A stretch of 64,000 nt of DNA from Psychrobacter sp. FDAARGOS_221 (GCF_002313155.2 NZ_NWFK02000001.1:1736001-1800000), one strand, 5' to 3'; positions 46,803 through 56,909 are shown, counted from the first letter of the stretch. Translations and numbers: made by a program. Notes: generated from the sequence alone by a model not told the origin.

Positions 46803-48437
46803 CTATCCGGAACGATAGCTCAGTGCTTCACTCAAGTGGCTGGTTTTGATATCAACGCTGCCAGCCAAGTCGGCAATGGTACGCGCTACTCTAAGCAATC
46901 GGTGATATCCCCTGGCTGATAAGTTGAGCTTAGCCTGCGCCATGGTGAGTAAGTTTTTCTCACTATCGCCAAGCACAATATGCTCATCAATCTCACTGGG
47001 GGTTAGCTCGCTGTTGGGTTTATCTTGCCTGTCTTGTTGACGCTGATAGGCTTCTGTCACCCGCTGACGCACGCCTTTAGAGGCTTCTCCAGCGCTGCTG
47101 TTTTGTAAATCGCTGATCGGCAGCGCTGGCACACTCACATGTAAATCAATGCGATCTAACAGCGGTCCTGAAATTTTATCTTGATAACGCTGAATTTGTT
47201 CAGGGCGACAATGGCAACGTCCAGAAGGGTCGCCATGGTAGCCACACGGGCAAGGGTTCATAGCAGCGACCAACTGAAAGTTAGCAGGAAAGGTTGCCTG
47301 TTGATTGGCGCGGCTGATGGTGATTTGTTTCGATTCTAACGGCTGACGCAATACCTCTAACACATGACGATCAAACTCCGGCATTTCATCTAAAAACAAA
47401 ACACCCTTATTGGCCAAGGTAATCTCGCCAGGTTTCGGCCGTGAGCCACCACCGACTAATGCCACGGCGGATATGGTGTGATGAATTTCACGAAAAGGCC
47501 GTGTCCCATATTGATACTCGGTATCGGTGACAGAATAAGTGCTGGCAACCTCAAGTGCTTCTTCATCATTTAAGTCTGGTAAGATGGTTGGCAACCGCGC
47601 TGCCATTAAGGTTTTGCCTGAGCCAGGCGGTCCGGTAAATAACAAAGAATGCCCGCCAGCAGCTGCTATTTCTAATGCGCGTCTGGCATGATGCTGTCCT
47701 TTAACATCGGCTAAATCCACCTTATAAGTCGCATTAATAATCGGCGCTTTGGATAACACAGGCGATAACAGACCTTCGATAGTGCTGGTTCCATTAGCCG
47801 TCTTACCATCAGCCGTTTCAGCATCAGTCATGTTAGCATCATAGTTTATGCTATTTTCAGCGCGTAGATGATCGCATACCACTTGCAGTGTTGAGGCGGC
47901 ATATACCGTCACCCCAACCACACGACTGGCCTCTTCGCCATTGTTGGCCGGTACCATCAGCTTAATTGAGCGCGGCGTTTGGGGCGGATCACTTTTATCA
48001 GTTTTAGGGCGTTGATTAGCCTGTTGTTTGGCCTTATTGGCTTCGGTTTTAATCGCCCGTGCCACGGCAAGGCTGCCTGACACCGAACGTAAATTACCGT
48101 TTAATGCCAACTCACCGATAAACTCATAACCATCGAGCCAGTCTGCTTCTATTTGGCCACTGGCTGCCAATATACCCATCGCAATTGGCAAGTCTAAACG
48201 GGCGCCATCTTTTGGCAAATCGGCTGGTGCCAGATTAATCGTAAGCCTGCGATTGGGAAATTGAAAGTTGGCATTGATAATGGCGGAACGCACCCTATCT
48301 TTGCTCTCACGTACCGCGGCTTCTGGTAAGCCAACGATGGTCAAGGCCGGTAGCCCTTGCGACAAATGCACTTCAACCATCACTTGTGGTGCATGTAGCC
48401 CAACCACAGAACGGGTACTAACTTCAGCAAAAGACAT
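46803..48437 (-). CDS. comM: ComM/YifB family Mg-chelatase-like AAA+ ATPase
   Basis: A 544-residue ATPase. The N-terminal domain is the Lon-like fold (STRSVVGLHAPQVMVEVHLS, LPALTIVGLPEAAVRESKDRVRSAI). The AAA+ Mg-chelatase part has Walker A FTGPPGSGKTLMAARLP, GVLFLDEMPEFDRHVLEVLRQPLE with Walker B, and FQLVAAMNPCPCGYHGDPSGRCHC, a conserved Cys-rich loop. The C-terminal domain has ISGPLLDRIDLHVSVP and LNLSARGYHRLLRVARTIADL. ComM acts as a hexameric branch-migration helicase during natural transformation in related bacteria. A linker of about 60 residues (about 145-225) is longer than usual. AAGGT precedes the ATG. Confidence 0.92.
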   Translation of the reverse strand: MSFAEVSTRSVVGLHAPQVMVEVHLSQGLPALTIVGLPEAAVRESKDRVRSAIINANFQFPNRRLTINLAPADLPKDGARLDLPIAMGILAASGQIEADWLDGYEFIGELALNGNLRSVSGSLAVARAIKTEANKAKQQANQRPKTDKSDPPQTPRSIKLMVPANNGEEASRVVGVTVYAASTLQVVCDHLRAENSINYDANMTDAETADGKTANGTSTIEGLLSPVLSKAPIINATYKVDLADVKGQHHARRALEIAAAGGHSLLFTGPPGSGKTLMAARLPTILPDLNDEEALEVASTYSVTDTEYQYGTRPFREIHHTISAVALVGGGSRPKPGEITLANKGVLFLDEMPEFDRHVLEVLRQPLESKQITISRANQQATFPANFQLVAAMNPCPCGYHGDPSGRCHCRPEQIQRYQDKISGPLLDRIDLHVSVPALPISDLQNSSAGEASKGVRQRVTEAYQRQQDRQDKPNSELTPSEIDEHIVLGDSEKNLLTMAQAKLNLSARGYHRLLRVARTIADLAGSVDIKTSHLSEALSYRSG

Positions 48438-48750
48438 GAATAAAACCTTAATGTTAAGTGCCGGCTAATCAAAGCAAACGATTGATTGCTATATATAACG
48501 ATAATTTATTAATTATTTTAAACTAATAATAAATTATTAGTTAGTAGTAAGCAAATGCTATACCACTAAAATCGTAGATGTTCTGTCTATGCCATTAAAA
48601 TAGTCTTAATCTGCGCACTATGTTTAAATTATCTTTGCTTGCACTTTACTTAAGATTGCTACTATGCTGATAGCGTTTTAAAGTGATATTGAAACTGCTG
48701 TATTAGCGGTATCATTAGTCATTGCCATTAACCAATAAAAGGCCAGCTTG
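48438..48750. other. Divergent intergenic region with an A+T palindrome
   Basis: About 313 bases. At 48522-48541 ACTAATAA and TTATTAGT form a perfect 8-bp inverted repeat around TAAA. The rest is A+T-rich and shows nothing coding. Confidence 0.45.
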
Positions 48751-49656
48751 GTGAATAAAGAAACAATAACCGCTATTCTCTGTTTGATTTTTGGCGGTAT
48801 GTTATTGGGTGTCTCAACCAATGTCGCTAAGTATGCAAGCGTCATCGGATTGGCACCGCTTGCTTTTGTATTTTGGTCCATCACTGGCGCTGCTGTGATT
48901 TTACTTTTGATTGCTCAGTATCGCCGCCAAGCGCTCCCATTTACAGCAGCCAGTATCGAATATTACCTAATCGCCGCTTTGGTCAGTGTCGCCGGCTCTA
49001 ACTTAATTTTCTTCTCTGCCATACCCCATGTTGGCGCCAGCTTTGTTGCCCTGATTATCTGTCTGCCACCATTACTGACTTATCTGGGCGCGCTGCTGCT
49101 TAAGATGGAAACCTTTAAGCCCATGCGTGCTGCCGGAGTTGCTGCGGCGTTAACCGGTGCTGCGGTGTTGGCAGCAAACAAAGTCAGCGCACCCGATACC
49201 AGTGTGTTTTGGATTGTCATTGCGCTGTGTGGCCCTGTACTACTGGCAGTCGGCAATCTGTATCGCACCTTGCGTTGGCCAACTGGTGCCTCACCCAGCG
49301 CTTTGGCACCCGGCATGTTAGTTGCTGCTGCGCTACAGCTTGGATTGGTGAGCTTATTACCTAACTTCTCATTAGAAGTTGATATTAACAATAAGCTGAT
49401 GCTATCGATTATTGTGCTACAGGCATTTATTTTTGCCGGTCAGTTCCAGCTATTATTCTTATTACAAAAAGCAGGCGGACCCGTATTACTAAGCTTATTG
49501 GGCTCAGCGGCAGCCCTATTTGCGGTACCTATTGCCATATTTCTACAAGCAGAACCGCCGCCAGAGGGCTTGGCTTTGGGCGCTTCTCTTATCACGCTCG
49601 GGGTTGTTTTAGTCACTCTTGGCGGGCTTAAAAATTGGGGTCGACTCAAAAACTGA
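48751..49656 (+). CDS. EamA family drug/metabolite transporter
   Basis: About 301 residues with ten predicted membrane helices in two repeated halves, each with an EamA domain (first LIFGGMLLGVSTNVAKYASVIGLAPLAFVFW; second IVIALCGPVLLAVGNLYRTLRWP). The start is taken as the GTG at 48751, with AAAAGG eight bases upstream; a TTG three bases earlier is possible. DMT exporters of this kind move small metabolites or amino acids; the substrate is unknown. No regulator gene is adjacent. Confidence 0.85.
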   Translation: MNKETITAILCLIFGGMLLGVSTNVAKYASVIGLAPLAFVFWSITGAAVILLLIAQYRRQALPFTAASIEYYLIAALVSVAGSNLIFFSAIPHVGASFVALIICLPPLLTYLGALLLKMETFKPMRAAGVAAALTGAAVLAANKVSAPDTSVFWIVIALCGPVLLAVGNLYRTLRWPTGASPSALAPGMLVAAALQLGLVSLLPNFSLEVDINNKLMLSIIVLQAFIFAGQFQLLFLLQKAGGPVLLSLLGSAAALFAVPIAIFLQAEPPPEGLALGASLITLGVVLVTLGGLKNWGRLKN

Positions 49657-49994
49657 AACGGTCGACAACAAGCTGAGGCGTACTATCCGTTATTAGTTAG
49701 ATAAATCGTTTAAGTCGATACTAAAGAGGTATGGAAAACTGGCTGGATTAGAGCTACCTTAAGGTTATTTGATATAATCGGTACATACAAACACGATATG
49801 ACGTATGTTTACCCATCCTCCTAGCTTTTATACCCTTTTTTAAACAATCACGTTTTTAAAACAATCACACTGAGCAAAAGAGCCTATTAATATTGATAAT
49901 AGTTCAATAAAACCACTAGGCGCAGCAAGTTTGATAAAGCGTTGATATTTAGAGAAGCGGTATTGTTTATCGGGATACCGATAAGGCCAATGTT
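49657..49994. other. Intergenic region upstream of hemN
   Basis: About 340 bases. A 6-bp inverted repeat ACATAC...GTATGT (near 49783-49808) with a 14-base spacer is present. Two TTGAT words near 49932-49947 do not form a complete FNR box. An AAGG lies about eight bases before the hemN ATG. No coding frame is supported. Confidence 0.45.
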
Positions 49995-51545
49995 ATGACT
50001 AATTCTTCGATTTTTACTGATCAAGCTGACCTGCCGCCTACCACACAGCGTCCTGACTTCACGCCAGCCAATCCTTATGCGCGTCGCCAATTTGACGATG
50101 CCAGCTCGGCGATGCCAAAGCTTGAGTATGACGATGCACTGATTCACAAATACAACCGTTCTGGGCCTCGCTATACCTCATACCCAACCGCGCTAGAATT
50201 TAAGCCTATTGAGGCCGGTGCAGAGCTTGATATCCTGACTCATAGAGATGCCAAAACGCCACTGTCTTTATATTTTCATATTCCGTTTTGTCGTCATCTT
50301 TGCTATTACTGCGCTTGTAATAAAATCATTACCAAAAAGAACAGTGATGCCGGCGACTATCTGGACTATTTGAAACGTGAAATCAAACAAAAACAGGCAT
50401 TACTGGCCAAGTCAGAACCGGGTAAAAAGCCATTCGTTAAACAACTTCATTTGGGCGGTGGTACACCTACCTTTTTTAATGATGATGAACTGATTGAACT
50501 GTGGCAGTTTTTACAGACTCAGTTTGAGTTTGATGCACCCTCAGAACAAGGTGGTAAAGGCGATTACTCGATTGAGGTAGATCCTCGCGAGCTACGTGAA
50601 ACCACTTTAGAAAAGCTACGTGAGCTTGGCTTTAACCGAGTCAGCTTTGGTGTACAAGACTTGGACCATAAAGTTCAAATCGCTGTTAACCGCGTGCAAT
50701 CAGAAGCGTTAATCCAAGGCGTGGTCGATGAAGCACGTCGACTAAACTACAATTCGATTAATATTGATTTGATTTATGGCCTGCCACATCAGACGCCTGA
50801 GACCTTTGCGCACACTGTGGCACGTATTATCGAGATGGGTCCAGACAGACTGTCTATTTTTAACTATGCGCATTTGCCCGATAGATTTAAAGCGCAAAAA
50901 CAAATCAAAGAAAGCGACCTGCCCTCGCCAGCAGAGAAGCTGACCATGTTCAAGCAGACCATCACTGCCTTGACCGAAGCAGGCTATCAGTATATCGGTA
51001 TTGACCATTTTGCAAAGCCTGATGATGAGTTGGCCATCGCCCAGCGCGAAGGCAATCTACACCGCAACTTCCAAGGCTACACCATCTTGGGCGATTGTGA
51101 TCTACTGGGCTTCGGTGTGTCTGCCATCAGTCAAATCAACAGCACCTTGTACTCAAGCTCTGGTGCCTCAGCCAGTCATATCTTACAGAACAATACTGAT
51201 CTTGACGCTTATAGAGCAGATATTGATCATCAAAAACTGCCTGCCGTCAGACACATTAAGACCAACATTCAAGACCGCCTGCGTGGCTATGTGATTATGA
51301 ACTTATTGTGTCATGATTATATTGACTTTAAAGACGTCAATCAGAAGTTTGGTATTGATGCCATTACCTATTTCATTAATGAAATTCAACAGTTGGGTGA
51401 CATGCAGCAAGACAAGCTGATTGATATGGATGCTGCCGGTATCCGTATATTACCTAAAGGTCGCCTGCTTGCCCGAAACGTGGCCATGGCATTTGATACC
51501 TATTTGGCCGGTAAAGCCAAAGGTCGTTTCTCAAAGGTAATTTAA
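49995..51545 (+). CDS. hemN: Oxygen-independent coproporphyrinogen III dehydrogenase HemN
   Basis: Radical-SAM enzyme that decarboxylates coproporphyrinogen III to protoporphyrinogen IX without oxygen. The 516-residue protein has the iron-sulfur motif C-x3-C-x2-C in FHIPFCRHLCYYCACNK, with the fourth Cys (CACN) as in HemN, LHLGGGTPTFF, IEVDPRELR, FNRVSFGVQDLD and INIDLIYGLPHQTPETF. The N-terminal extension of about 50 residues precedes YNRSGPRYTSYPTALEF, the HemN-specific block. A HemW-type protein would lack this N-terminus. The gene is alone on the plus strand. Confidence 0.95.
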   Translation: MTNSSIFTDQADLPPTTQRPDFTPANPYARRQFDDASSAMPKLEYDDALIHKYNRSGPRYTSYPTALEFKPIEAGAELDILTHRDAKTPLSLYFHIPFCRHLCYYCACNKIITKKNSDAGDYLDYLKREIKQKQALLAKSEPGKKPFVKQLHLGGGTPTFFNDDELIELWQFLQTQFEFDAPSEQGGKGDYSIEVDPRELRETTLEKLRELGFNRVSFGVQDLDHKVQIAVNRVQSEALIQGVVDEARRLNYNSINIDLIYGLPHQTPETFAHTVARIIEMGPDRLSIFNYAHLPDRFKAQKQIKESDLPSPAEKLTMFKQTITALTEAGYQYIGIDHFAKPDDELAIAQREGNLHRNFQGYTILGDCDLLGFGVSAISQINSTLYSSSGASASHILQNNTDLDAYRADIDHQKLPAVRHIKTNIQDRLRGYVIMNLLCHDYIDFKDVNQKFGIDAITYFINEIQQLGDMQQDKLIDMDAAGIRILPKGRLLARNVAMAFDTYLAGKAKGRFSKVI

Positions 51546-51734
51546 TAACTGGCTATATAGTGAATCCACTGTAGCGCAGCAATAGATAGCGGTTTTTTTA
51601 TAAGTTTAGCAGCGTTTGGTTTCTTTAAAATCAGGTACAGCTAACCAGAAAATTCTAAATAACCGTCATCACGGCATATGCCACTTTTCAAAAATTAGCT
51701 GTGCTACTTTTACTAACTTTAGAAGATAAAAACA

Positions 51735-51766
51735 AAAAGCCGACCCCTATGAGGTCGGCTTTTTTA
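51735..51766. terminator. Intrinsic terminator between hemN and the decarboxylase gene
   Basis: Perfect 12-bp stem AAAAAGCCGACC / GGTCGGCTTTTT with a six-base loop and T runs on both strands; serves the convergent genes. Confidence 0.93.
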
Positions 51767-51792
51767 GTTCAATATCGTTAACAATCAGTGCC

Positions 51793-53454
51793 TTACTTCA
51801 AAGACGCAGCCACTTCTTTTAACAGAGGAGGAATGTCCATCACACCGGTAATCACCTCAATGAAAACCATCTTATCAGGAGTCTGATACGCTTTATCTAA
51901 CGCAGACTTCAACGCTGCTGGGGTATCTGCTTTTAGAATGTCACAGTTTTCGTCAGTCGCACCAAACGCCTTCGGCATTACCTGCCAATCACAAGCAGGA
52001 ATGTCGTTATACAGCTCTTCTTCACCATGAATGGCACGCTCGACAGTATAGCCATCATTATTCACCAAGATGATGATAGGATTAATCTTCTCGCGCAACA
52101 TGGCAGCGACATCTTGAATGGTTAACAAGGCTGAACCATCACCAATAAGTAGCACACTGCGCTTGTGCGGCGCTGCAACACCGGCGCCAAAGCTTGCCGG
52201 TAAGGTATAGCCGATTGAGCCCCACAGTGGTTGACCGTAGAAAGTAACCCCTTCTGGTAGACGCACTTCACTCATACCAAAATACGAGGTACCTTGGTCG
52301 GCAAACACAATATTATTCTCCTGCAAGCGCTCTGCGATTAAGTGCCACAAGTCTCGCTGTAACAACGGAGCGTCATCGTCACCGTGTTGTTTAAAGGCAC
52401 TGACCTTACCTTTTAGCGGCTTAGACACCACGTTAATGCCAGAGGTCAATACCTCATGCAGTACTTGCAGGGCGTCTTTCATGGCGATAGGCGCAAAGGT
52501 ATCCTCGCCGACTGACGCACGCTCTTGATGGATATCAACCACACGTGAGGTGTCGATATTTTGGGTAAAGCCAGCAGTGGTGGTATCGGTATAATTGACA
52601 CCCAGCTTAATTAAACATTCTGCATTTTCGACTGCATCTTTAACCGTCGGCTGTGAAGGCTCACCAACATAAACACCCGCCCAACGCTCGCTGTTTTCAT
52701 CCAACAAGGTTTTACCCCACGACAAGGTAGCATAAGGAATCGTAGTGTCGGCAATCAATGCTTTAAGCTGCGATTGTAAACCTAAGCGATGCACCATAAG
52801 ATCAGCAATAAGTGTGGTCTCTTTGCCCTCTATATACTCGGTTAATGCTTGTTTGAAGTCAGCCAGTGCCTTATTACTGGTGATGTCTTCATCGGTATCT
52901 CTCAGCTGAGTGGTGGCTGGATAGATAGGCTGCTTGGCCACATCTGGCGATAACAACAAGTATCCTGGACGCTGCTTTTTGAGCACCAGACGTATGACTC
53001 TATCGATTTCAGAGGCGGCGTTTTCCGGCGTTATCTCAGCGCGCGCTACTGTCACTGGCTCTACCATCTTGATAAAGTGGTTAAACACGCCATCGCCTAA
53101 GCTATGATGCACACGACGTTGATTGTCAATCGCTGCAGTTGGTGGCGCACCGACCACATGTAGCACAGGCGCGTACTCTGCGTAAGATCCTGCGGTTGCG
53201 TTAATGGCAGACAGCTCGCCTACCCCAAACGTAGTCACCATAGCCGCAAATCGACGCTCACGAGCATAGCCATCTGCTGCATAACCAGCGTTTAGCTCGT
53301 TGGTATTACCAACCCAGCGCAACTTATCTGAAGCAATAATATTGTCTAAAAAAGATAAGTTATAGTCTCCTGGCACACCAAATACTTCTGTGGCGCCGGC
53401 TTCTGCGATGCGGTCAAACAGGTAATCTGCGATGGTATAGTTTGGCTTTTTCAT
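51793..53454 (-). CDS. Thiamine diphosphate-dependent 2-oxoacid decarboxylase (pyruvate/indolepyruvate type)
   Basis: A 553-residue enzyme of the PDC/IpdC/KdcA family, which decarboxylates pyruvate, phenylpyruvate or indolepyruvate to an aldehyde. The catalytic Glu of the TPP-activating loop is E53 in GNTNELNAGYAADGYAR. The active-site pair H116-H117 appears in RRVHHSLGDGVF. The C-terminal TPP site GDGSALLTIQDVAAM...NNDGYTVE is complete, and QPLWGSIGYTLPASFGAG is conserved. HHSLGDG recalls the indolepyruvate/branched-chain group more than yeast PDC, but the substrate cannot be fixed. No aldehyde or alcohol dehydrogenase gene is next to it. AAAAGGA precedes the ATG. Confidence 0.88.
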   Translation of the reverse strand: MKKPNYTIADYLFDRIAEAGATEVFGVPGDYNLSFLDNIIASDKLRWVGNTNELNAGYAADGYARERRFAAMVTTFGVGELSAINATAGSYAEYAPVLHVVGAPPTAAIDNQRRVHHSLGDGVFNHFIKMVEPVTVARAEITPENAASEIDRVIRLVLKKQRPGYLLLSPDVAKQPIYPATTQLRDTDEDITSNKALADFKQALTEYIEGKETTLIADLMVHRLGLQSQLKALIADTTIPYATLSWGKTLLDENSERWAGVYVGEPSQPTVKDAVENAECLIKLGVNYTDTTTAGFTQNIDTSRVVDIHQERASVGEDTFAPIAMKDALQVLHEVLTSGINVVSKPLKGKVSAFKQHGDDDAPLLQRDLWHLIAERLQENNIVFADQGTSYFGMSEVRLPEGVTFYGQPLWGSIGYTLPASFGAGVAAPHKRSVLLIGDGSALLTIQDVAAMLREKINPIIILVNNDGYTVERAIHGEEELYNDIPACDWQVMPKAFGATDENCDILKADTPAALKSALDKAYQTPDKMVFIEVITGVMDIPPLLKEVAASLK

Positions 53455-53798
53455 AAGGCGTCCTTTTATTCTATTATTTATTAAATGATGTTATTAACTG
53501 AGTGATTCACTCAAGTAATTATTATTGTTGTGACAGTCAAACGCTTCTTAGGCAATCGACAGCCCTATTTATATTAACGGCTTATCATTTACATTAATGG
53601 CTTGTTAATGATATATAACCAATAGTTTGACTGCTTATTACTTATTTTAAGGCTTTACTTTACCAACCTTATCGCTATAGCGCAAATAACAACTGTGTTA
53701 TAAAAAGTCGCAGATATGTAAACCCTTTATTTTCAAGGTCTAGGGGGCTAAGATAAAGACTAGGCGGTTACGGTAAAGGCTAGCGGTTAGGATAAATG
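53455..53798. other. Intergenic region with two repeat clusters
   Basis: About 340 bases. At about 53567-53606 a 20-bp unit of the type atttatattaacggcttatc is present twice with changes. At 53740-53798 a 19-20 bp unit occurs three times up to the stop codon of the next gene. No coding frame is supported. Confidence 0.5.
53740..53798. repeat. 20-bp tandem repeat, three units, abutting a stop codon
   Basis: Units begin at 53740 (ctagggggctaagataaaga), 53760 (ctaggcggttacggtaaagg) and 53780 (ctagcggttaggataaatg). The last unit touches the stop codon of the minus-strand gene at 53799. Confidence 0.75.
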
Positions 53799-55244
53799 TT
53801 AATTTGGCCAAACCTGATATAAGCGGGTCATATCTTCGATGCGTTTGGCGCTATCAAGATACTTTTGTTCGATACCTGCCTCTGAATCATTCATACCGAA
53901 ATCATCATCATTGACCAGTCCAATGGAACCGTCCTGACGCAGCCAAATCCCCTCTAGCTTGTCATGCGGATAATCAATGGCTTGCAACACATCGACTGCC
54001 AAAGTTTTGGTCACCGGATGGATGCCTAGGTCAGCCAGCAGCTCCCAATTGTCTTCGCTTTCAGCCAGTAACTGCTCTAGTGTCAGCCCATTCACCAACA
54101 GCCCTAAATGCACATCATAAGCGACTGCTTTGGTAGTCAACAGCTGGTCGTGTTGATTGATATTGGTCGCAGCGCTAATGTCTATTTGATAAATACGCTT
54201 AACCGCATCTGCAGCCTGCAGCGGAAACTTTCGATCGTGCTCTACCACATAGAACTGATGCTCTGATAGGGCCGCAATGGCAGAGTTAACATGATGTGAG
54301 GCATCAAGTCGGTATAGATACTGGCCGACATCTCCTGTGTGTAAGTTAATGGTTATCAAGCGGGTTAAGCAAGACTGCCGCCCTGAACGATCTGGATTGT
54401 CCATTGAGGACTCCATTATGCCCACTAGCGTGCTTTGGTCTGGCGTAATGGTCAGTGACTCCATGCCTTTATTGGTTCGACGCTTGCTCAGCTCAGCCGG
54501 TAAACGTAGTGGCTTGCCATTGATAATCAGCGTGTTGCGCTCATCGGCCTCAAAGGGATTAATACGCCATATCTCTACCCCTTCAGCATCATAGTGCACT
54601 AAGTGAGGACCATATTCATCACTGACCCAAAAGCTACCATCGTTTAATGCCACCAATCCCTCAGGATCAAGGCCATTGATATCAGTTTTGACTGGATTAT
54701 CTGTGGGGTGATAGGCCTGATTTGGATCGATCAGAATCGGAGCGCCTGTGACATCATAGGCAATCTCATTGGTACCACCAAACTCTGGCGGATTGGGCAA
54801 ACCACTAATCGGCTGACCAGAGCGGTCTTTTAATATAATCTCTTTCACCTTGATAATGCTGCCATCTGCTTGTAACTCAAACAGGCCGATTTTTGGTGTA
54901 AATCCTGTTACCAAAAACTGCTTACCCTCGCCCAAACTGCCCTTAAAGTCAGAGTTTGGGCCTCTGTCGGTTAGAGCATAGAACTGATTGGGATGGGTTG
55001 GATGTGCACAGGCATCAGACCCAAAGCCGCCATTACGAATCTGTAGCGCACTGCCTGGGTAGGCGGCATTTTGATGCTGCTCATCCAATACCTCGTGCGG
55101 CAAAATGGCTCCCTGACGTATTGGGTGCAGTGGGGTGGAAGCGTGATCACTGGGCGAGTTATGATTTTGTGGTGTCGTTGTTGATTTTTTATTTTCTAAC
55201 GGCTCATTTTTTAATTTTCTATTCGAAATATACGGATTTGACAT
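53799..55244 (-). CDS. Phytase-like (esterase-like activity of phytase) family protein
   Basis: A 481-residue protein of the phytase-like beta-propeller family. Blocks seen: LQIRNGGFGSDACAHPTHPNQFYALTDRGPNSDF near the start (several short motifs), GLDPEGLVALNDGSFWVSDEYGPHLVHYD in the middle, NKGMESLTITPDQSTLVGIMES and YDVHLGLLVNGLTLEQLLAESED. The ALTDRGPN motif and DPEG-x-SDEYGP motif define the family; members can show weak esterase or phytase activity. No clear signal peptide is visible at the chosen start, although the N-terminus is basic and Asn/Ser-rich; export is uncertain. AGAGG precedes the ATG. Confidence 0.85.
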   Translation of the reverse strand: MSNPYISNRKLKNEPLENKKSTTTPQNHNSPSDHASTPLHPIRQGAILPHEVLDEQHQNAAYPGSALQIRNGGFGSDACAHPTHPNQFYALTDRGPNSDFKGSLGEGKQFLVTGFTPKIGLFELQADGSIIKVKEIILKDRSGQPISGLPNPPEFGGTNEIAYDVTGAPILIDPNQAYHPTDNPVKTDINGLDPEGLVALNDGSFWVSDEYGPHLVHYDAEGVEIWRINPFEADERNTLIINGKPLRLPAELSKRRTNKGMESLTITPDQSTLVGIMESSMDNPDRSGRQSCLTRLITINLHTGDVGQYLYRLDASHHVNSAIAALSEHQFYVVEHDRKFPLQAADAVKRIYQIDISAATNINQHDQLLTTKAVAYDVHLGLLVNGLTLEQLLAESEDNWELLADLGIHPVTKTLAVDVLQAIDYPHDKLEGIWLRQDGSIGLVNDDDFGMNDSEAGIEQKYLDSAKRIEDMTRLYQVWPN

Positions 55245-55404
55245 AACACAACCTCTAACAACCTATTCTACTGTCCTGCGTCATTACTCTATACGCCATG
55301 CAGATAAGCTCAATGTCTGTCTCGCTAACTGCGAGATACTTAATGAATACATACATACCAATCATACCAATGACACTATTGTGGACTTTAACTTCAGCCA
55401 TGAA

Positions 55405-55441
55405 AATAGCCCATCAGTAACTTATGTTGCTGATGGGCTAA
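55405..55441 (-). terminator. Intrinsic terminator after the NfeD-SPFH pair
   Basis: Perfect 11-bp stem TAGCCCATCAG / CTGATGGGCTA around an 11-base loop. On the minus strand the stem is followed by a short T run, about 50 bases beyond the SPFH stop. Confidence 0.8.
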
Positions 55442-55492
55442 AAAGGCCTTTGGGATTATGGGTAATGTCAGTTTATGGTAAGTACAAGCAAC

Positions 55493-56353
55493 CTATGGCT
55501 TAAATTTGTTACCGACCATACCTTTAACTGTGCTTAAGATATCAGCTGGTAACACCACAGTCTTGGCATTATCAGACTCAGCCAACTCACGCATGGCTTT
55601 AATATACTGCTCACCAAGCAAGTAAACCACTGGCATTTCTTCTTTACCCATCGCTTGGGTAATCAGTCGAATAGACTCTTCTGAACCTTTGGCCAGTACC
55701 ACTTGCGCTTCGGCATCACGGCGTGACGCTTCAAGACGACCATCTGCTTCTAAGATTGCCGCTTGCTTCTGACCATCTGCACGGGTCACAGTCGCACGGC
55801 GCTGACGCTCAGCCGCAGCCTGCTCTTCCATCGCTGTTTGCATTGTATCTGACGGGTTAATATCTTGAATTTCAACAGTTTTAAGCGTTATACCCCAGTC
55901 GGCAATATCTTCAGAGATGGCTTGTTTCAATAATGCCTTGATATGATCACGACTAGATAACGCACTGTCTAAGTCCATCTCACCGATAATAGAGCGCAGC
56001 GAGGTCTGCACCAAATTACGAATACCATGCTCATAATCTTCAATACCATACACCGCTTTTTCAGGCTGCACGATACTGATATAAGCCACAGCGTTGGCAA
56101 TAATTACCACGTTATCACGGGTAATCACTTCCTGAGAGGGAATGTCTAATACAATATCCTTGGTCGTCAGCTTATAAGCCACATCATCGACATAAGGGAT
56201 AATAATATTTAGCCCAGGCTCTAGAGTCTGATGATACTTACCCAAGCGCTGTACAATCCATTTGTAACCTTGAGGCACAATGCGCACCCCTTTAAATATG
56301 GTAAACACTACCAGTGCTACCATCACAATCATAACCACACTAAATCCGCCCAT
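55493..56353 (-). CDS. SPFH/band 7 membrane protein, QmcA-like
   Basis: The ATG at 56353 has AGGAG eight bases upstream; an in-frame ATG at 56380 is a longer possibility. The roughly 286-residue protein has an N-terminal membrane helix (MIVMVALVVFTIFKGV), then the band 7 domain (IVPQGYKWIVQRLGKYHQTLEPGLNIIIPYVD, YVFRDNVVIIANAVAYISI-like parts) and a coiled-coil with RQRRATVTRADGQKQAAILEADG followed by a C-terminal VLPADIL. Such proteins oligomerise in the membrane and bind proteases such as FtsH; E. coli QmcA is the relative. Its NfeD partner is encoded immediately upstream on the same strand, an operon arrangement typical of the pair. Confidence 0.92.
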   Translation of the reverse strand: MGGFSVVMIVMVALVVFTIFKGVRIVPQGYKWIVQRLGKYHQTLEPGLNIIIPYVDDVAYKLTTKDIVLDIPSQEVITRDNVVIIANAVAYISIVQPEKAVYGIEDYEHGIRNLVQTSLRSIIGEMDLDSALSSRDHIKALLKQAISEDIADWGITLKTVEIQDINPSDTMQTAMEEQAAAERQRRATVTRADGQKQAAILEADGRLEASRRDAEAQVVLAKGSEESIRLITQAMGKEEMPVVYLLGEQYIKAMRELAESDNAKTVVLPADILSTVKGMVGNKFKP

Positions 56354-56432
56354 ATTATTATCTCCTACTCCGTGTATCACTTATTATTTTGACTTATTAT
56401 TCACTTGTTTTTTGCTTAAATCGATTATTGTT

Positions 56433-56909
56433 CTATCTGTATTCAACATGCGCAGGCAGCTTAGCAGGTGCGACTATGAGCTCATTACCAATAATCTCAA
56501 TAACCACTACTCTCTCGCCCAACTCAAGAGGTTCACCACGGGTTCGGCAGCGCCATTCAGTTGCACCAACAATAGGAACGCTAAAGCGTATGGTGCCCAC
56601 TTTATCTAGTGTCGGAACTTTAGTAATAATGCCGGTTTCACCAATAATGACACTACCTCCTAGGCCAGCTTTTGTACGGTCTATCGATAAGGGTTTAACG
56701 TATTTAAACCACATTACCACCATCAATATTGAAAACAATAGCCATAGCAGAACCTGAAAAACTTCGGGAATTGGAAACAGCCAGCTTAATAAAGCGACCA
56801 TAACCGCAGCTATCCCAAACCAAAGCGTGGCGAAAGTCGTTAAAAACATTTCAGAGATGATGAGTACACCACCAAGCGCCAGCCAATGCCAAGGCTCTAA
56901 AACAAACAT
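56433..56909 (-). CDS. NfeD family membrane protein (YbbK-like partner of SPFH)
   Basis: A 158-residue protein with two to three hydrophobic segments at the N-terminus (LALGGVLIISEMFLTTFATLWFGIAAVMVALLSWLF, LLWLLFSILMVVMWF), then an OB-fold domain (about 85-150: AGLGGSVIIGETGIIT, GTIRFSVPIVGATEWRCRT, VVVIEIIGNELIV). It matches the short NfeD form that pairs with SPFH proteins. The downstream SPFH gene starts 80 bases later on the same strand. Its ribosome site lies in a 17-bp tandem repeat (see the repeat at 56916-56955). Confidence 0.9.
   Translation of the reverse strand: MFVLEPWHWLALGGVLIISEMFLTTFATLWFGIAAVMVALLSWLFPIPEVFQVLLWLLFSILMVVMWFKYVKPLSIDRTKAGLGGSVIIGETGIITKVPTLDKVGTIRFSVPIVGATEWRCRTRGEPLELGERVVVIEIIGNELIVAPAKLPAHVEYR

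Noticed and set aside
49925..49960. Possible FNR site upstream of hemN
   Set aside because: Two TTGAT half-sites are present, but no ATCAA partner at four bases.
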